Source of the DNA: Monomorium pharaonis
Lineage: Eukaryota; Arthropoda; Insecta; Hymenoptera; Formicidae
Assembly (NCBI RefSeq): GCF_013373865.1
Contig: NC_050475.1
Coordinates: 19,328,358 to 19,392,357, forward strand
Direction of reading: 5' to 3'
Length of the DNA stretch: 64,000 nt
Positions 47,644-59,880 of this stretch are shown piece by piece. Below the pieces are notes generated by a model. The model was given only the letters and a program-made list of their open reading frames with translations. It was not told where the DNA came from and ran no database searches. The translations under genes were made by a program, and so were the position numbers. How positions within the stretch are numbered: the first letter of the stretch is position 1; the number at the start of each line of letters is the position of its first letter.

Positions 47644-49227
47644 AGGCGTAACAGAGAGGGAGGTCGTAAAGTACGGACCTCAGAGGACCGGATAAAGTTC
47701 CGCCATAAAGGGGTTAATTCCTGTTAATCCTTTGATACGTACCGCGGCACTGGCTGGCTGGAATAGGGAATAGGTGCGGGGGCGAACTTTCCAAGTTTAC
47801 GCAAAGGTACGTAGATGAAACTGGTAATTAAAGTGGATTCCCTCGCGGAGAACAAAGCCCTCGGCCGAGCGGGAGAGATGTAGGGCGAGAAGCGACAGCG
47901 GCGGCAGTCGCCGTTGAAAAATAATTTAGTTACGAGACGGTACGTGAAAACTTCAAATTAAGCCGGGTAAAGCGAGCGGACGAACGCGGTTTTTGCATTT
48001 TTAACGCGGGGTCCTCACCAGGGATTGTAATCGTTGTAATCCACTTTTCATTACCCGTTGGTACCGGATGGGTTTTCCCATCTAATTGCTACACGCCCGG
48101 CTCGCGTCTGACGCGGATAACAGTTTTCAGCAAATGACATAATTCCTAAAAGCGTACTTTAAAATCCATTAATACAATATTTAATCAAGATTAAAGCTGA
48201 TGGGAATTTGCGTAATCAATTCGCGCGCGCAAGAGAGAAAGAGAAAGAGAGAGAGAGCGAGGGAACGTTGCTGGATTCGATTTTCCAGGGAAACATCCAA
48301 ATATTTAAAATCAGACACCTCCTCGCACCGCAGACGGGATCTCGGAATCGCAGGTGCAACTAAAACGCTTTTTAAACGTGAATTTTTCTGGAACCCCCCC
48401 CCCCCTTCCAACACGCGAAGCCCAAATTTCTGCCATCTGAACAGCGCGGGTTACAGCGTCATACGGCGTCTCGCTAATATCCATCAAACCTGCCAGATCT
48501 GAATAATCGCGTCAGCCGAGCGTCGATTTTACGACGTGAAGGATTATTGTGAATCGACGGATCAACGCACAAATGACGATTCTATTTCGAGCTTCGCATT
48601 ATTACGATATTATGCGCCGGCCACGGCGGCAAAATTAATGCACCAAATCGCGGGCGGCGACCGGGTTTCCTGTTGATTTTAATTATGTTAATTCTGTTTC
48701 TCTCTCCGCCACCGCGATAACATAAACACCGCGTGTAACGTATCTCTTATACGCGCCGTGTGTACAGTAAATATATTCGCATAATAAAATCATGGTGGAC
48801 GTATTCATAAGCGTACTTCCTAAACGCCAAAACGGGAACGGCGATTGCCATCGAGAAGGCGCGCGTGAGAGAAAGAATGTATGCGGGATATACATATAAA
48901 GTACATCAATGGTACAATCTCGCTCCTTATACCGCGTCAAGTATGTTTTTCCAGAGTGCGCGGTTTCCCCTGCTCCCCCCAAGATAAATTCCTCAGCCGG
49001 AGAGTCCCTTACGTGCGATGCATCGCGTCTTCCTTATCGTCCTCCCTTCGCTTTTCCATCCATCGGCGGCCCGCGCTATCTCGTCCCTCTTTATTTTCCG
49101 CGATAGAACCCGGGAGAAGACGGAGGAGGGTGGTAAAAGTTAAGCGCGCGACGCTCGCTCGCGGGCGGTAAATTGCGCGCCGTAAATTCTTTCTGCTCGC
49201 CGTAACGTCGTTAGTCTGGTTTACTTT

Positions 49228-49255
49228 CCCGCCCGTCCGCCCGCCCGCCCGCCCG
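49228..49255. repeat. (CCCG)n tetranucleotide repeat
   Basis: About six CCCG/GCCC units with one CCGT interruption. Confidence 0.9.
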
Positions 49256-49840
49256 TTCGGCGATCTCTCGCAGTTTTTCCGCGGGGAAGTCCACGCAGAC
49301 GATAAAACCCGTCTATCTGTTTACGCGCGAGGCTTTACAGCCTCGCGCACTCGCGGCTCGCGAGATGCTCTCTCGTGCGTACTCCCTTTCCCCCGCGCGA
49401 GATCGATACGCCAGCGATATCTCTCCGCTGGCGCTGCAGGGAAGCAATATCGGACGCCCACTTTGCCGGCAGGTAAATCTAAACGATTTATTAGTTACGT
49501 CTCCCGCGCATAAAATGCTCATTGTCGTGCGTGTACGCGCTCTCGCTGTCGTACGTCCTCGCGCCTTTGCGGCGCCTCCAGCGTAAACTCGTATAATGCC
49601 TGACCTCGCTGGACAATCTCGAGCCCGCTTGTTTTTGAACCTCCGCGCTCAAACTTGTCAACCTTACGGATTTTTCCTTACGCACCGACCATTAATTCAC
49701 GGAGATTTATTTGTTGAAAGTAAAAGTCGAAAATGAATCGTTGCTTTCCGAAAAAGTTTAAGACCGCGCTTTGATATCTTACAAAATTCTTGCTGTATCT
49801 TGCACGTATGTATTTATGCCTCTCTTTCTCTCTCTCCTTC

Positions 49841-50335
49841 TCTCTCTCCATTTTGTTGTAATTACACCATAATATTTTCGAATAGTTTTGCTCACACGTG
49901 TGCGACTGCGATTTCATCTCAGAATCGCACAGAGAAAAAATGTATGATCAAATTAATATTACAATATTTGATTATGCTTGATATCTAGCTGTTACTATTT
50001 TAATATTTAACAGTAAAATATATACGTTCGAATCATTAAATACACGTGTAAATTGAGATAAAAAATAGAAATTATATTATAAATATCAATAGAAATAAGA
50101 TAAAACAAAATCACTAACAGTAAAACGAAGAATCTACCGTTTTCGTGTGCACCACTTTTGCATGAATATTTAATATATACTTAATTTTACTGTTATTTTA
50201 CGAATATTTCTTTCGTTGGGATTTATAATATGATTTCACGTGCATTTCATTTTAATATTAAATATTTATTAAATAATTTATTGCAATATTCGATTAATTT
50301 TATATTAATATCTCAGTTTCTTTTTCTCTTTGTAG
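49841..50335. other. AT-rich island with a MITE-like terminus
   Basis: CACAGAGAAAAAATGTATGA at 49928-49947 closely resembles the reverse complement of the right end of the element at 17003-17342. No matching opposite end was found. TAACAGTAAAA recurs at about 50008 and 50115, with TTTTACTGTTATTTTA at about 50186. The island ends in a pyrimidine-rich stretch with TTTGTAG at 50329-50335, an acceptor-like site exactly at the change to CpG-rich DNA. Confidence 0.45.
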
Positions 50336-50488
50336 ACCGGTTCCTTCATCTCGCGGAATCATTCGGCGCGTACTCACGAACCGAGATCCCGGATAAGGAC
50401 GCCCGTCCCAAGAACACCGGTCGATCGTCGTCGAGACCTCGCGGAATTCTCGGTCGTTTCGCGAAGCGACGGGTAGAAAAAAAAATTA

Positions 50489-50516
50489 ACAGCCGGCGCG
50501 CGCGCGCGCGCTGTTT
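50489..50516. repeat. (CG)n hairpin with AACAGC/GCTGTT arms
   Basis: AACAGC and GCTGTT flank a run of CG units (50495-50511), so the whole segment is nearly self-complementary. It is also Z-DNA-prone. Confidence 0.7.
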
Positions 50517-50603
50517 TTCCAACGGACCCCGTTCCGCGACGGTGAAACCTTGAGACCTCCGCGTAGTTTCGCGGATTTAACGATCGGCACTGGCCTTCGT
50601 CGC

Positions 50604-50635
50604 TTCCGTGAGTCACGAGCGACTGACTCACGGAA
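50604..50635. promoter_or_regulatory. Inverted pair of perfect AP-1 sites
   Basis: TTCCGTGAGTCA (50604-50615), an 8-nt spacer, and its exact reverse complement TGACTCACGGAA (50624-50635). Each arm carries TGAGTCA/TGACTCA, the AP-1 (Jun/Fos) consensus. The 12-bp identity beyond the 7-bp core is unlikely to come from two independent sites. It could be a regulatory element or simply a small palindrome. Confidence 0.4.
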
Positions 50636-52063
50636 CAAATCACACGGAGAACGTAGAACGCGCGATCGGGTGCATCGTCGTTTCGTGTGCCGGAAAATAA
50701 GAAGAACCGCGCCTCGCGCTCGCCATCTCGCCGCTCGTTACCGGCCTCCTCTCCTTGACGTAACGATCTCGGGCGCGTATTACTTGAAAATGGATCCAGA
50801 GTGGGGGGGGGGGACGAAACCTGTCGGCCGGTTTCCGCGAGTGCGTTCAACGCGATCTAAATCTTAAGTAAAACGGCACGCTGGCGCATAACCACCGCGT
50901 CGTAGACGCCCGCCACCGCCGCCGGGCGCGTTGCAATGTTATCCAGGGTCAGCGACCTCCCACTCTCTCTCCCTTCTAATGATAATTATATTCGCATTAG
51001 GGTTTGTGCGCGCACGTACTGCCCGCTCGTTCATCAGCCTAGACGCTTGCTGCTTGACGGCGGTATAAACGTTTTAAAATGCATCAGCACGATCCGCTTT
51101 CCTTTCTTCCTCTCGCCCTCCCGCGCGTCTCACTCTTCCCTCGCTCTTCCACTCATCTCTCTCTCTCTCTCTCTCTCTCCCTCTTACCCTATCTCCTTTT
51201 TCCGTTCTATTATACCTCTCCCGCACGTCCATCGCCGTGAACGCGAGAAACGTCAAGGCTCGAAGAAGCTCCTGCTCGTGAGACGCGACCTATCCCAAGG
51301 CACGATGTATAAAGAAAAGCACGAGGATAAGGTGAGGCACAACGAGGTTTATGTACGATAAAACGAAAAAGGTAGGAGAAATCATCGGAAGCTCCGATTT
51401 ATCCTGAAACTCGGGGGAAAAGAATTGACCGGAGAGTCCGTGTAACGCCGGAGAAAAAAATTGACAGCAATTGGCGTAGCAATAAACAAGCGAGATGTCA
51501 ATTAACACTTTGCGGATGCGCATCCGCGCACCGCTCACATCCATCGCGATAATGGACCTGTTTGCACTACGCTGATACCGTTATCGCCGTCAGATTTTAT
51601 TATACCATTTACGATATCTCATTGCGATAAAGCTATTTCTTCAGCCACGCTATAAAATGTGATATGCTACGAGACGCTCAACCGATAAGGATTGCATGCA
51701 AACCATTATTTACGGTTGCTGCGTCCCGATGTAATATTTATAGCGAACTGCCGGACTGCGATTCGGTGGTGCGATTTGATGAAGACGCATAAAGCGAAAC
51801 TATAACGTATACAGACTGGGATTCTTTTTTCTTTTTTTTTTACGCGGATCAATCTTAAACGGTATACTTTGTACGCAAATTGTACAGCGCAATGCCGGCT
51901 GCAATTCGCGTTGCAACGCGAGAAAAATACAAATCGATTTGTCGCGAGTTGTAGCCGCTTAATAATTATTCCACGTTCACGACATACGGTACACCCAACA
52001 CCGTTTACCGTTTACTCTGAAAGTAACGAAGAGACTTACTCCTCCTCCTCCTCCTTCCCGACA

Positions 52064-52064
<1 letters not shown>

Positions 52065-52123
<59 letters not shown>

Positions 52124-52138
52124 CTCTCTCTCTCTCTT
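52065..52138. repeat. (TC)n microsatellite
   Basis: Seventy-four bases of TC with a single G at 52121. It is the longest TC tract in the window. Confidence 0.98.
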
Positions 52139-52319
52139 GTGTTCCGAAGTTTACTACTACGGTTCGATCGTGACGCAAGCTCGGCGAGCGCCCGTCTTGG
52201 CAACAGCCTGCAAGCACCATCGGTGCGCTGGAGCTCGATGCCGTTGCATAATCGCATCGCTAATATTAGCGAGCACTAAAACCACCGCCATAAAATCGAT
52301 TTTATCACGAACGCAGAAA
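52139..52319. other. 180-nt segment between complementary tracts
   Basis: Unique sequence lying between (TC)n on the left and a (GA)-rich tract on the right. It contains the perfect palindromes GCTAATATTAGC (52259-52270) and TAAAATCGATTTTA (52291-52304). Confidence 0.5.
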
Positions 52320-52391
52320 GGGAAAAAAAGAAGAGGGAGGGAAGTAAAAGAGAGAGAGAGAGAGAGAAAGAGAGAAAGAAAGAGGAGAGGC
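52320..52391. repeat. Purine (GA/GAAA) tract
   Basis: Seventy-two bases, almost all purine, with a (GA)n core at about 52349-52367. It is complementary to the (TC)n tract 180 bp upstream. Confidence 0.92.
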
Positions 52392-55300
52392 GAAGAGGGA
52401 AGTCTTCGCGTCTCATTGATCACACGAAAGCGCACTCAGCGAAAATTTTCACCAAAGGCGAAATTTGATCACCCAGCCGATATTTATACAGCGAGACGGT
52501 TAATTTTTTTAATGCCTACGGACAATTGAAGATGTTTTAAAAGCGAAATAATTTAGAAAATAAGAGCATTTCTTTTTAAAAAATAATTTTTGTCAAAATA
52601 GATTTTTTAAATAATTGTACAGTAACTTGGTTTCATGGAGATTCTATGTCAATTATAATTTAAACTTTCGTTATCGATGTGTTTAAATATAAATAAAAAA
52701 GCACATTTAGATAGATTATAAGACGTAGAGTTTGCAAAGACTACACTGTCAGCTGTTTCTCCTTCCGTTAATGTCAGCAGCACGGAAGAAACACAGTGAT
52801 TCAAGAAGGGCGATACAACTCCGGCTATCGTTTAATGAAACGTGCGAAGGTCACAAGAATCCCGAATACGCGCGGAATAAGAAAACGAGCGGGGATCCCG
52901 AGAGTGAGATTGGACGGATTGAAGAAACTTGTTTTCCTACCGAAAACTGGCTTTCCGAGCGAAAGAAGGAGGAGAAACAACAGTGTAGGTAGCTGCAATT
53001 TCCATGAAGCCTCGATTCAATACGACAGATGCAGCCGCGTAGAAAGAAACAAAGAGAGACCGAAAAGGGAGAGTACCGAGCGGAAATTCCACGTTTCGTG
53101 ATGTCACAAAGGAATCCGTTCGCGAATCCCGCGGGCGGATCGCCGACGGAATGCGAACGATAATAAAACGTATGTACGGCCAGCACAGCAGCAGCAGCAG
53201 CAACAGCAGCAGGGTTGCGATAAATCGGGCCCGCTGCTGCGGATAGAGAGACTTGGAAAAACAATCGTCGTGATACGTGCGCGATCGACGAAAACAGATT
53301 CCGCGCGATCGCCCGATACTGTGTACTCTTCTCTCGCAAGAGCGGTCGAGAAGAGCAAAGCAGCAGCAAAGGTCGACGAGCCGTATCGCGACGCAAATAT
53401 CTCGAAGGTGTGCAGCGGAGTATTATCGCCGCGAGTGTCGCGAGAATGCTCTGTTTGTTCTACCGCTCGACGCGCGTGTACGTACGGAGGAAAAAAAAAA
53501 AGAGAGATACAGAACATCGGAACACCACGCATGCCGTGCGTGTTGATCCTGCGATCTAATCTGCGCGCCTTGGATTAAAACACAATTACCGATAATGCGT
53601 ATTTGCGTCACCACGTTGTCGTTAACCTCGCGGCAAGGACTTTTATTTGTAGATGCGCTTATAATTAAACCGTACTTTCTAATTATATAAGTGGAACGTC
53701 GCTCGTTATTACCTCGTTATCCGCTATAAAAAGAAAAAAAAATATACTATTTCTTCTTTTCGTATTAGTAGTTACTACGAACTCCTAATGCTGCAACGAT
53801 TTCTTATATTCAAGTAAATAAAATTAATCTCAACTATCGTCCAATTTTGACGTTGCAGATATAAATAAAAAGTAGTCGTTTCAGAATTAGATGCATAGAT
53901 TCGTTGCATGGAAACTTTTAAGAGGGAGACTGCGCTCCGCGAAAAATCGGCTCGTTCACGATCGTATAATCGCGTAACGTATTCATATATTCAGAATTAA
54001 ACGGCGGTTGCTAATATATGTCGAGCGAGCGAGCGAACGGCGGTGGTGTTCATCAATTTTCATATTTCGCGTGACGCCGGATTAAAAAATAAAGCGAATC
54101 GCAAAACGGCCATTAAACGACCTCTCGCTTTTGCAGAAGCGTGCGTCGTCTTCGAGAGGTTGGCTCAACCAAATCATACCGAATATCAGCTACTTCAGAT
54201 TCGTAAGATAAACTCAATGTCGGTCAACCGCCCGATAATTTCAGAAATTATGAAATTATATCGTACCGCAGGGGGAAAATGAAACAAGATGTAACAGGAC
54301 TGTGATAGGATGCATTTGAGACGTGCTTCGGACTTTTGGAAAAATCAGAAGGAATTTTACGCGTGACTGGACCGTATAATTTCCCGTTTACATCACTGAA
54401 AGTTATGCGTATGGTGGCTCCCTGTCTGCGGACACTGAATTTCATTACGCCTACTTTGGGCTCTGTTAGCAATTAGCGCGTTACTGCACGAGCTTCCAAC
54501 TTTCCACTCGTAGGAGAAAGTTATCATTCGAAAATACGGTATACGTACGGACGGTATACACGATCGTGTCTCTCGCGGGGATCTTAATCTCCGGCTGACG
54601 CCCAACCATTAGAGCGAGAAGGCTCGATCGATCAAGGATACGACGACGGCGTGCTCCTTTCGGAACGGTGCCGGAGCGCGTCGTGCGCGTTTCTACGACG
54701 ACCGACGGATCGAGGTCTCGTCCGCGAGACGAGGAGCGCGAGACTTAAAGAAACGAAAAGAATTACGCGGTCTAGCCGAAGATATCGCGGAGGGTGTAGG
54801 CAACCTGGTGCAGCGCCCGGAGCACGAAGCAACGAGAGGGAAGAGAAAAGCCGAAGGGGAAGGGAAAGGGAAAGGGAAGGGGTGTTCGCGCGGTGCGGTT
54901 TTCCCGAGCTCTCTCGAACCTTCCGCTAGGCATTTACATGGGCCAGCCATTAATCTTCCCGCGGCTCGCTAAATGACTGATGGACAGACGGACAGGTGTA
55001 CGGGTTGCACTCTTTTGCACGGAGCACGCCCTGCTCGCCACGCTGATCACGAAACTCGGATGCACTCGCGAACACTGGGTTGCGAGAGCGCGGGTGCAGC
55101 AGCCCGTGCATACCGTACACGTCGCGGATACGAATTTCGTACGTCGACACGGGCTACGAATCCGGCGGAATGAGATGCGGGAAGGTAGATAGCGTTCCCA
55201 TTTTGAGTTGGATTACGAGCGTATCAAATCTACATAAGTACAGTAACTCGGATATAATTGTGTCGGATAATACACGCAGGAAATGTCACCCGCGATTTAT

Positions 55301-55500
55301 AACAATTGTTATTTGAGATTCAACCGCTGCGATAATACGCCGTAATAATGAATATTAGCATCGGATAAACGTAAAGCCGACAAAGTTACAAGTATGCGTC
55401 GAAGTATTCTCTGCGAGAAGATAAAGATTACAGCCAACGGCAATCGTATACCCTTAAAATTATGATCGCGATAGTCAAGACGATAAGCTAAAACGACAAT
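52392..55500. other. Non-coding DNA, no gene recognised
   Basis: AT-rich at 52500-52740 and 53640-54010. (CAG)n lies at 53181-53213, (GCGA)n-like at 54018-54038 and an AG-rich tract at about 54835-54882. Mutually antisense frames at 52851-53578 reflect stop-poor DNA. AT-moderate at 55200-55540. Confidence 0.5.
53181..53213. repeat. (CAG)n microsatellite
   Basis: About ten CAG units with CAC and CAA interruptions. It is not within a convincing coding frame. Confidence 0.94.
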
Positions 55501-56345
55501 GTTTAAGAGTAATACATTAGAACGATGATATGCAAATGTCGATATGTTTTAAAACGGAACTGCAAGTGCGCCACGGGGTAGCGTGCGGCGCGCGCTTCGG
55601 AGTGGCAGTGGATACTACCACTGTGTGGTCAGACCTCGTCTGTACACTTTGAAAAGGAGTGGCGGCGGCGGCAAAGTTTCCGGGCAATACCGCGCCCGCC
55701 GCGCTTCCCACGGCTTTCCCTCGTAAAACATCCCGGGCAATTTTCAGGTCGCGTCGTTTCGCGATTTCGTAGATTTCGGTAATATTTCGTTTCGCCAGGG
55801 CAGAGGAGAAAATACGAGCCGCTCGTTACTCTTTTCCGCCTTTATCGCAGTCCCGGTATTTAATGGTGCAGTTAGAGAGCGGATAGTGAGAAAAAAAAGA
55901 GAGAGAGAGAAAGAGAAGGAGAGTGGGAGTGACTAGGAAAGATATCTTAAAGGTGGAAGGAAAGAAAAGGAAGGAGGACAAGAAGAAAGGGAAAGGCGAT
56001 GCAGGGGGTAAAGTCGAGAAAAGGTCTCTCGTCAGAGTGGTCGGCGGGTAATCAAATACTTTTTATCTTTCTCCGCGCGGCGCTCCTCTTTAATGATGGC
56101 GTCGGCATAACTTTATGGCTTGCCGTCGATGGAAAACTCTTTACGGTCTCTCTTGTGGCTAGGGAGAGAGAGGGAGAGAGAGAGGGAGAGAAAGAGAGCT
56201 GGGGAAAAAGATGAAAAGAGGCGGAAAGCGAGTGGTACGGAGAGTAACGCGAATCGATGCAGGCTTAGCCACGCGTGTTCACGTGTGCGACTACGTACCG
56301 ACGGAAAAAAAAGAGAGAGAAAAAAGGAGCGCGAGGCGTAAAAGT
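55501..56345. other. Purine-rich domain
   Basis: The plus strand is strongly purine-biased from about 55887 to 56340, including GA tracts at 55887-55929 and 56160-56198 and A/G-rich sequence between and after them. Frames with runs of Lys/Arg/Glu are a product of this bias. The first 380 bases are CpG-rich and unremarkable. Confidence 0.55.
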
Positions 56346-57420
56346 AAAGGTAATTTATTGTGTTCACGAATAAAAATGCCGTGAGGTCGAGTTGTTAAAT
56401 TTACGCTCGCCAAAAGCGAGTTCTAGAGAGCTGCGAGACTGCACATCTGTGAAAAGGAAATAAATTATTATCTCTGCGAGCGAGTGTTCCGAATAATTTT
56501 CACGGTTTCTCGCAGAATCATCAATGCAGAGTGTAAAAAAGTTTTATGTCTCGATTTTTCTCGAATAAATCTTCAATTCTCATTCTATGTGGAAGTGTTT
56601 ACGAAAAAGGAAAAACGCATCTAATATAAATCGACAGATTATAAAGGAAACTTAGACTAATAAAATTAGCATGTTTTGAAAATAAATAGAATTAATTCTC
56701 GTCAGGTCTTTTCCATTAAGTATATTCGTTAAAATATACTTGAAGTATTTTTTATCGTTTCTGTTTTATGACGTGTGAATTTACATAAGTCGAGAAAATT
56801 GTGTTAAAAGAAAAAAAAATTAAATTAAAGCGCCACAGTAAACGTCGCAATTCATTTCCTTCATTTTCGAAATCACATTTCCACTTTTCTCATGTCATAA
56901 ATATTTCAAAAAAAATTAAATTATATAATTCTTATCTTCCTATTCAGAATAAAAATAAACTTTATTCTTCAATTTTTTAAATTAAACTTCTTTTTAATGT
57001 AGAGTAAATAATTAAGTATTTAAATTTTTAAGAGGATTAAATATTTTGCATATAACAATTCGATTCTAATGAAATTAATAATTGCTGATACTGAATAAAA
57101 TATTAACTGATTCCTGTAGAGTAAATATATTCTCAAACTCAGTCAAGCAATAAGAATTCATATTAGGAATATTCAAAGTCGTCAAAAGTAACAGCTCTAA
57201 TTCATATTATTTCAACTACAAAAAATTAATAACAAAACAACAAATCGATATGCAAAGAATAATTATAGAGCAAATCTGCCAAATTCCTAGGTACCATGAT
57301 CTTTTTTTAAATTAAATTCAAATACTATCGCGATCTCGACTCCTCCATATCAAAACATCTTAATCCAATCAATATGTCTAATTAAAATATCGCTAAACGT
57401 CAAATTAAAATAATTGAACG
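56346..57420. other. Longest AT-rich island
   Basis: About 1.1 kb of AT-rich DNA without an open frame of note. A perfect AAGTATATT / AATATACTT hairpin lies at 56718-56741. I found no terminal inverted repeats or recognisable transposon coding remnant. Confidence 0.5.
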
Positions 57421-59459
57421 CGGAACGCCTAGTATAACGGCCAGATTAATTCCTCCCTCTTTTCTTCTCACGGCCATTTTACGCATGGCTAATCGGCAAA
57501 TCGCAGACCGACGATTCTAATCCACATTAATTCCCGGGGGGTAATTAATTCCGGGATTATGCGCGCGCGTTATCTCGCGCGATGACAACCGTTCCAAACA
57601 TACCGACCGGCCGGCCAGCCCACCGAACTCCACCAACTCTTATCCCAGATAGCGGCAGGTATTAACCCAGATCCGTTTCCCCCGGTGCTCTCGCGGTCCA
57701 TTCCCACGCGCGTGTTGTGTACGTGTGTGTACGTGCCGCCGCTCGCGAGATCATAGATAATTCCGACGTTTTTACGACGTAAAAATGGCAGGCGCGTCTT
57801 TCCCAACGAGACACACGCTGCCGCGCCCGTCTCGGTATGCTCGCGCTCTCCTCGGGTATCTCTCGCACGAAAAGTAACGGAGTAATAAAAATCGCCTCCC
57901 CGATGTCGGAGGTCGTGAGCGCGCAACCGCGTGTGATGCAACAACGCGCCGAGAAAATGTTGCCGGTCGATGCGGGCACGAGGTTACTCACTTCGGCACG
58001 GATTGCACGAGGCTCCTTTTTTAGGGGATCGTAACCGCCGATTTTTCGCTTGCCACGCGAGCAAAGAGCAAGAGACCTACAAACTATCGCTTGTCACGCG
58101 CGGGCTTCTAAATTTTTTTATATTAAACGTTTTGGAGATTATATCCCGATACACGCGAGTGAAACTTCTCCCGTTCGAGTAAAGAATACAATCGGCAACG
58201 CGAACGGAGTTTTATGATTTTTTTCAGCTTCATTTCGCGAATTTTAAAACACGGAGGGATCCCATCGTCTATTAAAAACGAAATGTAAAAAAGCGTAAAC
58301 GCACGTGCGTGCGTTCTTGACATGCGGATTGCATATCAATGACTTGACTCGCGACGACTTGAATTCCTACACATTCCCCGTACCTTGTATCTTATTCTTG
58401 TAATTCACCACGCCTCCTCTGCCTTCGCAACAGGGCGCGGCGAGGAGACATGTTTATGTACCTCCCTGCCTATCTTCTCTTCGCGTATCGCGAATGCGCA
58501 TCGAGGAGCGAGGAAATCTCTTTTGAGAGGCGCGCAAGATGATTTACGGCGCTCCTCTCACCTTCTCCCGTCGAATCGGTCCCGTTGAACGTGGAGAGAG
58601 ACCGCCGTTCATTGGACGTCAAAATTTCACGGGCGACGAATGTCGAACGCGCAGTAAATTACGCACGCACAAGACACGTAATCGCATAACTCCCGGTCGT
58701 AACTCGTAACGACCGCGGGGGCCTCATTCCAATTTTAACGACGGTACATCCGCGACGATACAGTGTCCTCGCATTAATTCGGCCCAAAAAATAATTAACC
58801 CTCGAGCACGAATATCGACCGTCTAATGTACGTGTACATGCTTCAGTTTCCAGTTATTACGAGTATCTGGCAAAATGCTAATGAGAAGTAAACAGAGATG
58901 AGCACGCCGAGCCGGGTTTCGTCTGAGTAACCGCGTTTCGTCTGAGGCTGCAAAATTTCTATTTACAGTCCTTTCGATAGGGAAGAGATTCTGCCGCGCT
59001 GCGCTCCCATCCCGGGGTTCGTCGCAATTAAAATTTCAAATCGGCCATCAATGTATGCTAATACGGGGATCGGTCACCCACGCGCATACGCCGTCCGAGC
59101 GTGCATCTACCGCGCACACATACGCGCGCGAGGGTTACACGCGGAAAACGCGGTATAATAAGCGGTCGAGTCGCGGCGTGTGCTCCCTCCTGCTCTCTTC
59201 GGGGCCGGCGCTGTATAAATTAATGTGCTCTTATGCTAATCCGTGTTACGACTACGTGCCGGCCTCACGTTCTATGTAGACGCGCGCACGCTCTCTCCCT
59301 TGCGTTTGCACACGCGACCACACATACCATATTACGCGAGCGTTACTGTAAACGTCAGCTTAACGTTTAAGCACGAGAATACGACCCCACGCCAGCCGCA
59401 GTGAAATTTCAAAGTTAGCGCACGTTTCCATACCGATGCGTCTTCCGCTGAACGACGAA
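57421..59459. other. CpG-rich non-coding DNA
   Basis: GC-rich at 57430-58080 and 58400-59450, AT-richer at 58100-58300. Antisense-overlapping frames at 57570-58034 resemble no protein. No RNA gene is seen. Confidence 0.45.
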
Positions 59460-59880
59460 TGTTCCTTTAATAAACTAATCAAAAACGTTGTACATTGTTA
59501 AATTTCGTGGTGTCGAATTGCGCTTGCTTCCCACATGCCCTACTTAATATGTCGTTAACTTAATTAAAACAATAACTTAAGGTATGTATTAAATCTGACT
59601 TCAACTTAGTACATGATTTACATTTGCATATATTAATGTGCACAATGTGTACTTTGAAACTAAGCGTAAACACAAATGCAGCAATTAAATGCAATTGTTT
59701 ACTTCAACTACATGTTTTATGTTAAGATTGGTGTAACGAATTGGTTTAAATTTTTTAATAGTGGTAAGATCTGATAAGCAATAACTTCATCAAACAATGA
59801 TTCTTTATGGATCGACAAAACACACTGACAAACTAATCCGTGTTTAAAGATTAACATCAAGTCGGTTGCCGATCACTCAA
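59460..59880. other. AT-rich island
   Basis: Contains several ATGCA/TGCAAT and TTTGCAT motifs (octamer-like half sites) and no open frame. Edges against CpG-rich DNA are sharp. Confidence 0.45.

Larger units (their letters stand above)
46606..49840. other. Non-coding DNA with microsatellites
   Basis: AT-rich to 46760. (TC)n lies at 47086-47116, poly-G at 47616-47630, GA tract at 48230-48258, poly-C at 48394-48405 and (CCCG)n at 49228-49255. The frame 46842-47204 ends in (TC)n-encoded Ser-Leu. No gene is recognised. Confidence 0.5.
50336..52064. other. CpG-rich non-coding DNA
   Basis: Starts after an acceptor-like TAG. Frames remain open in one phase to 50480 and in another to 50553 but resemble no protein. 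Contains the CG hairpin at 50489-50516, AP-1 pair at 50604-50635, poly-G at 50802-50813 and (TC)n at 51155-51187. Confidence 0.45.
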
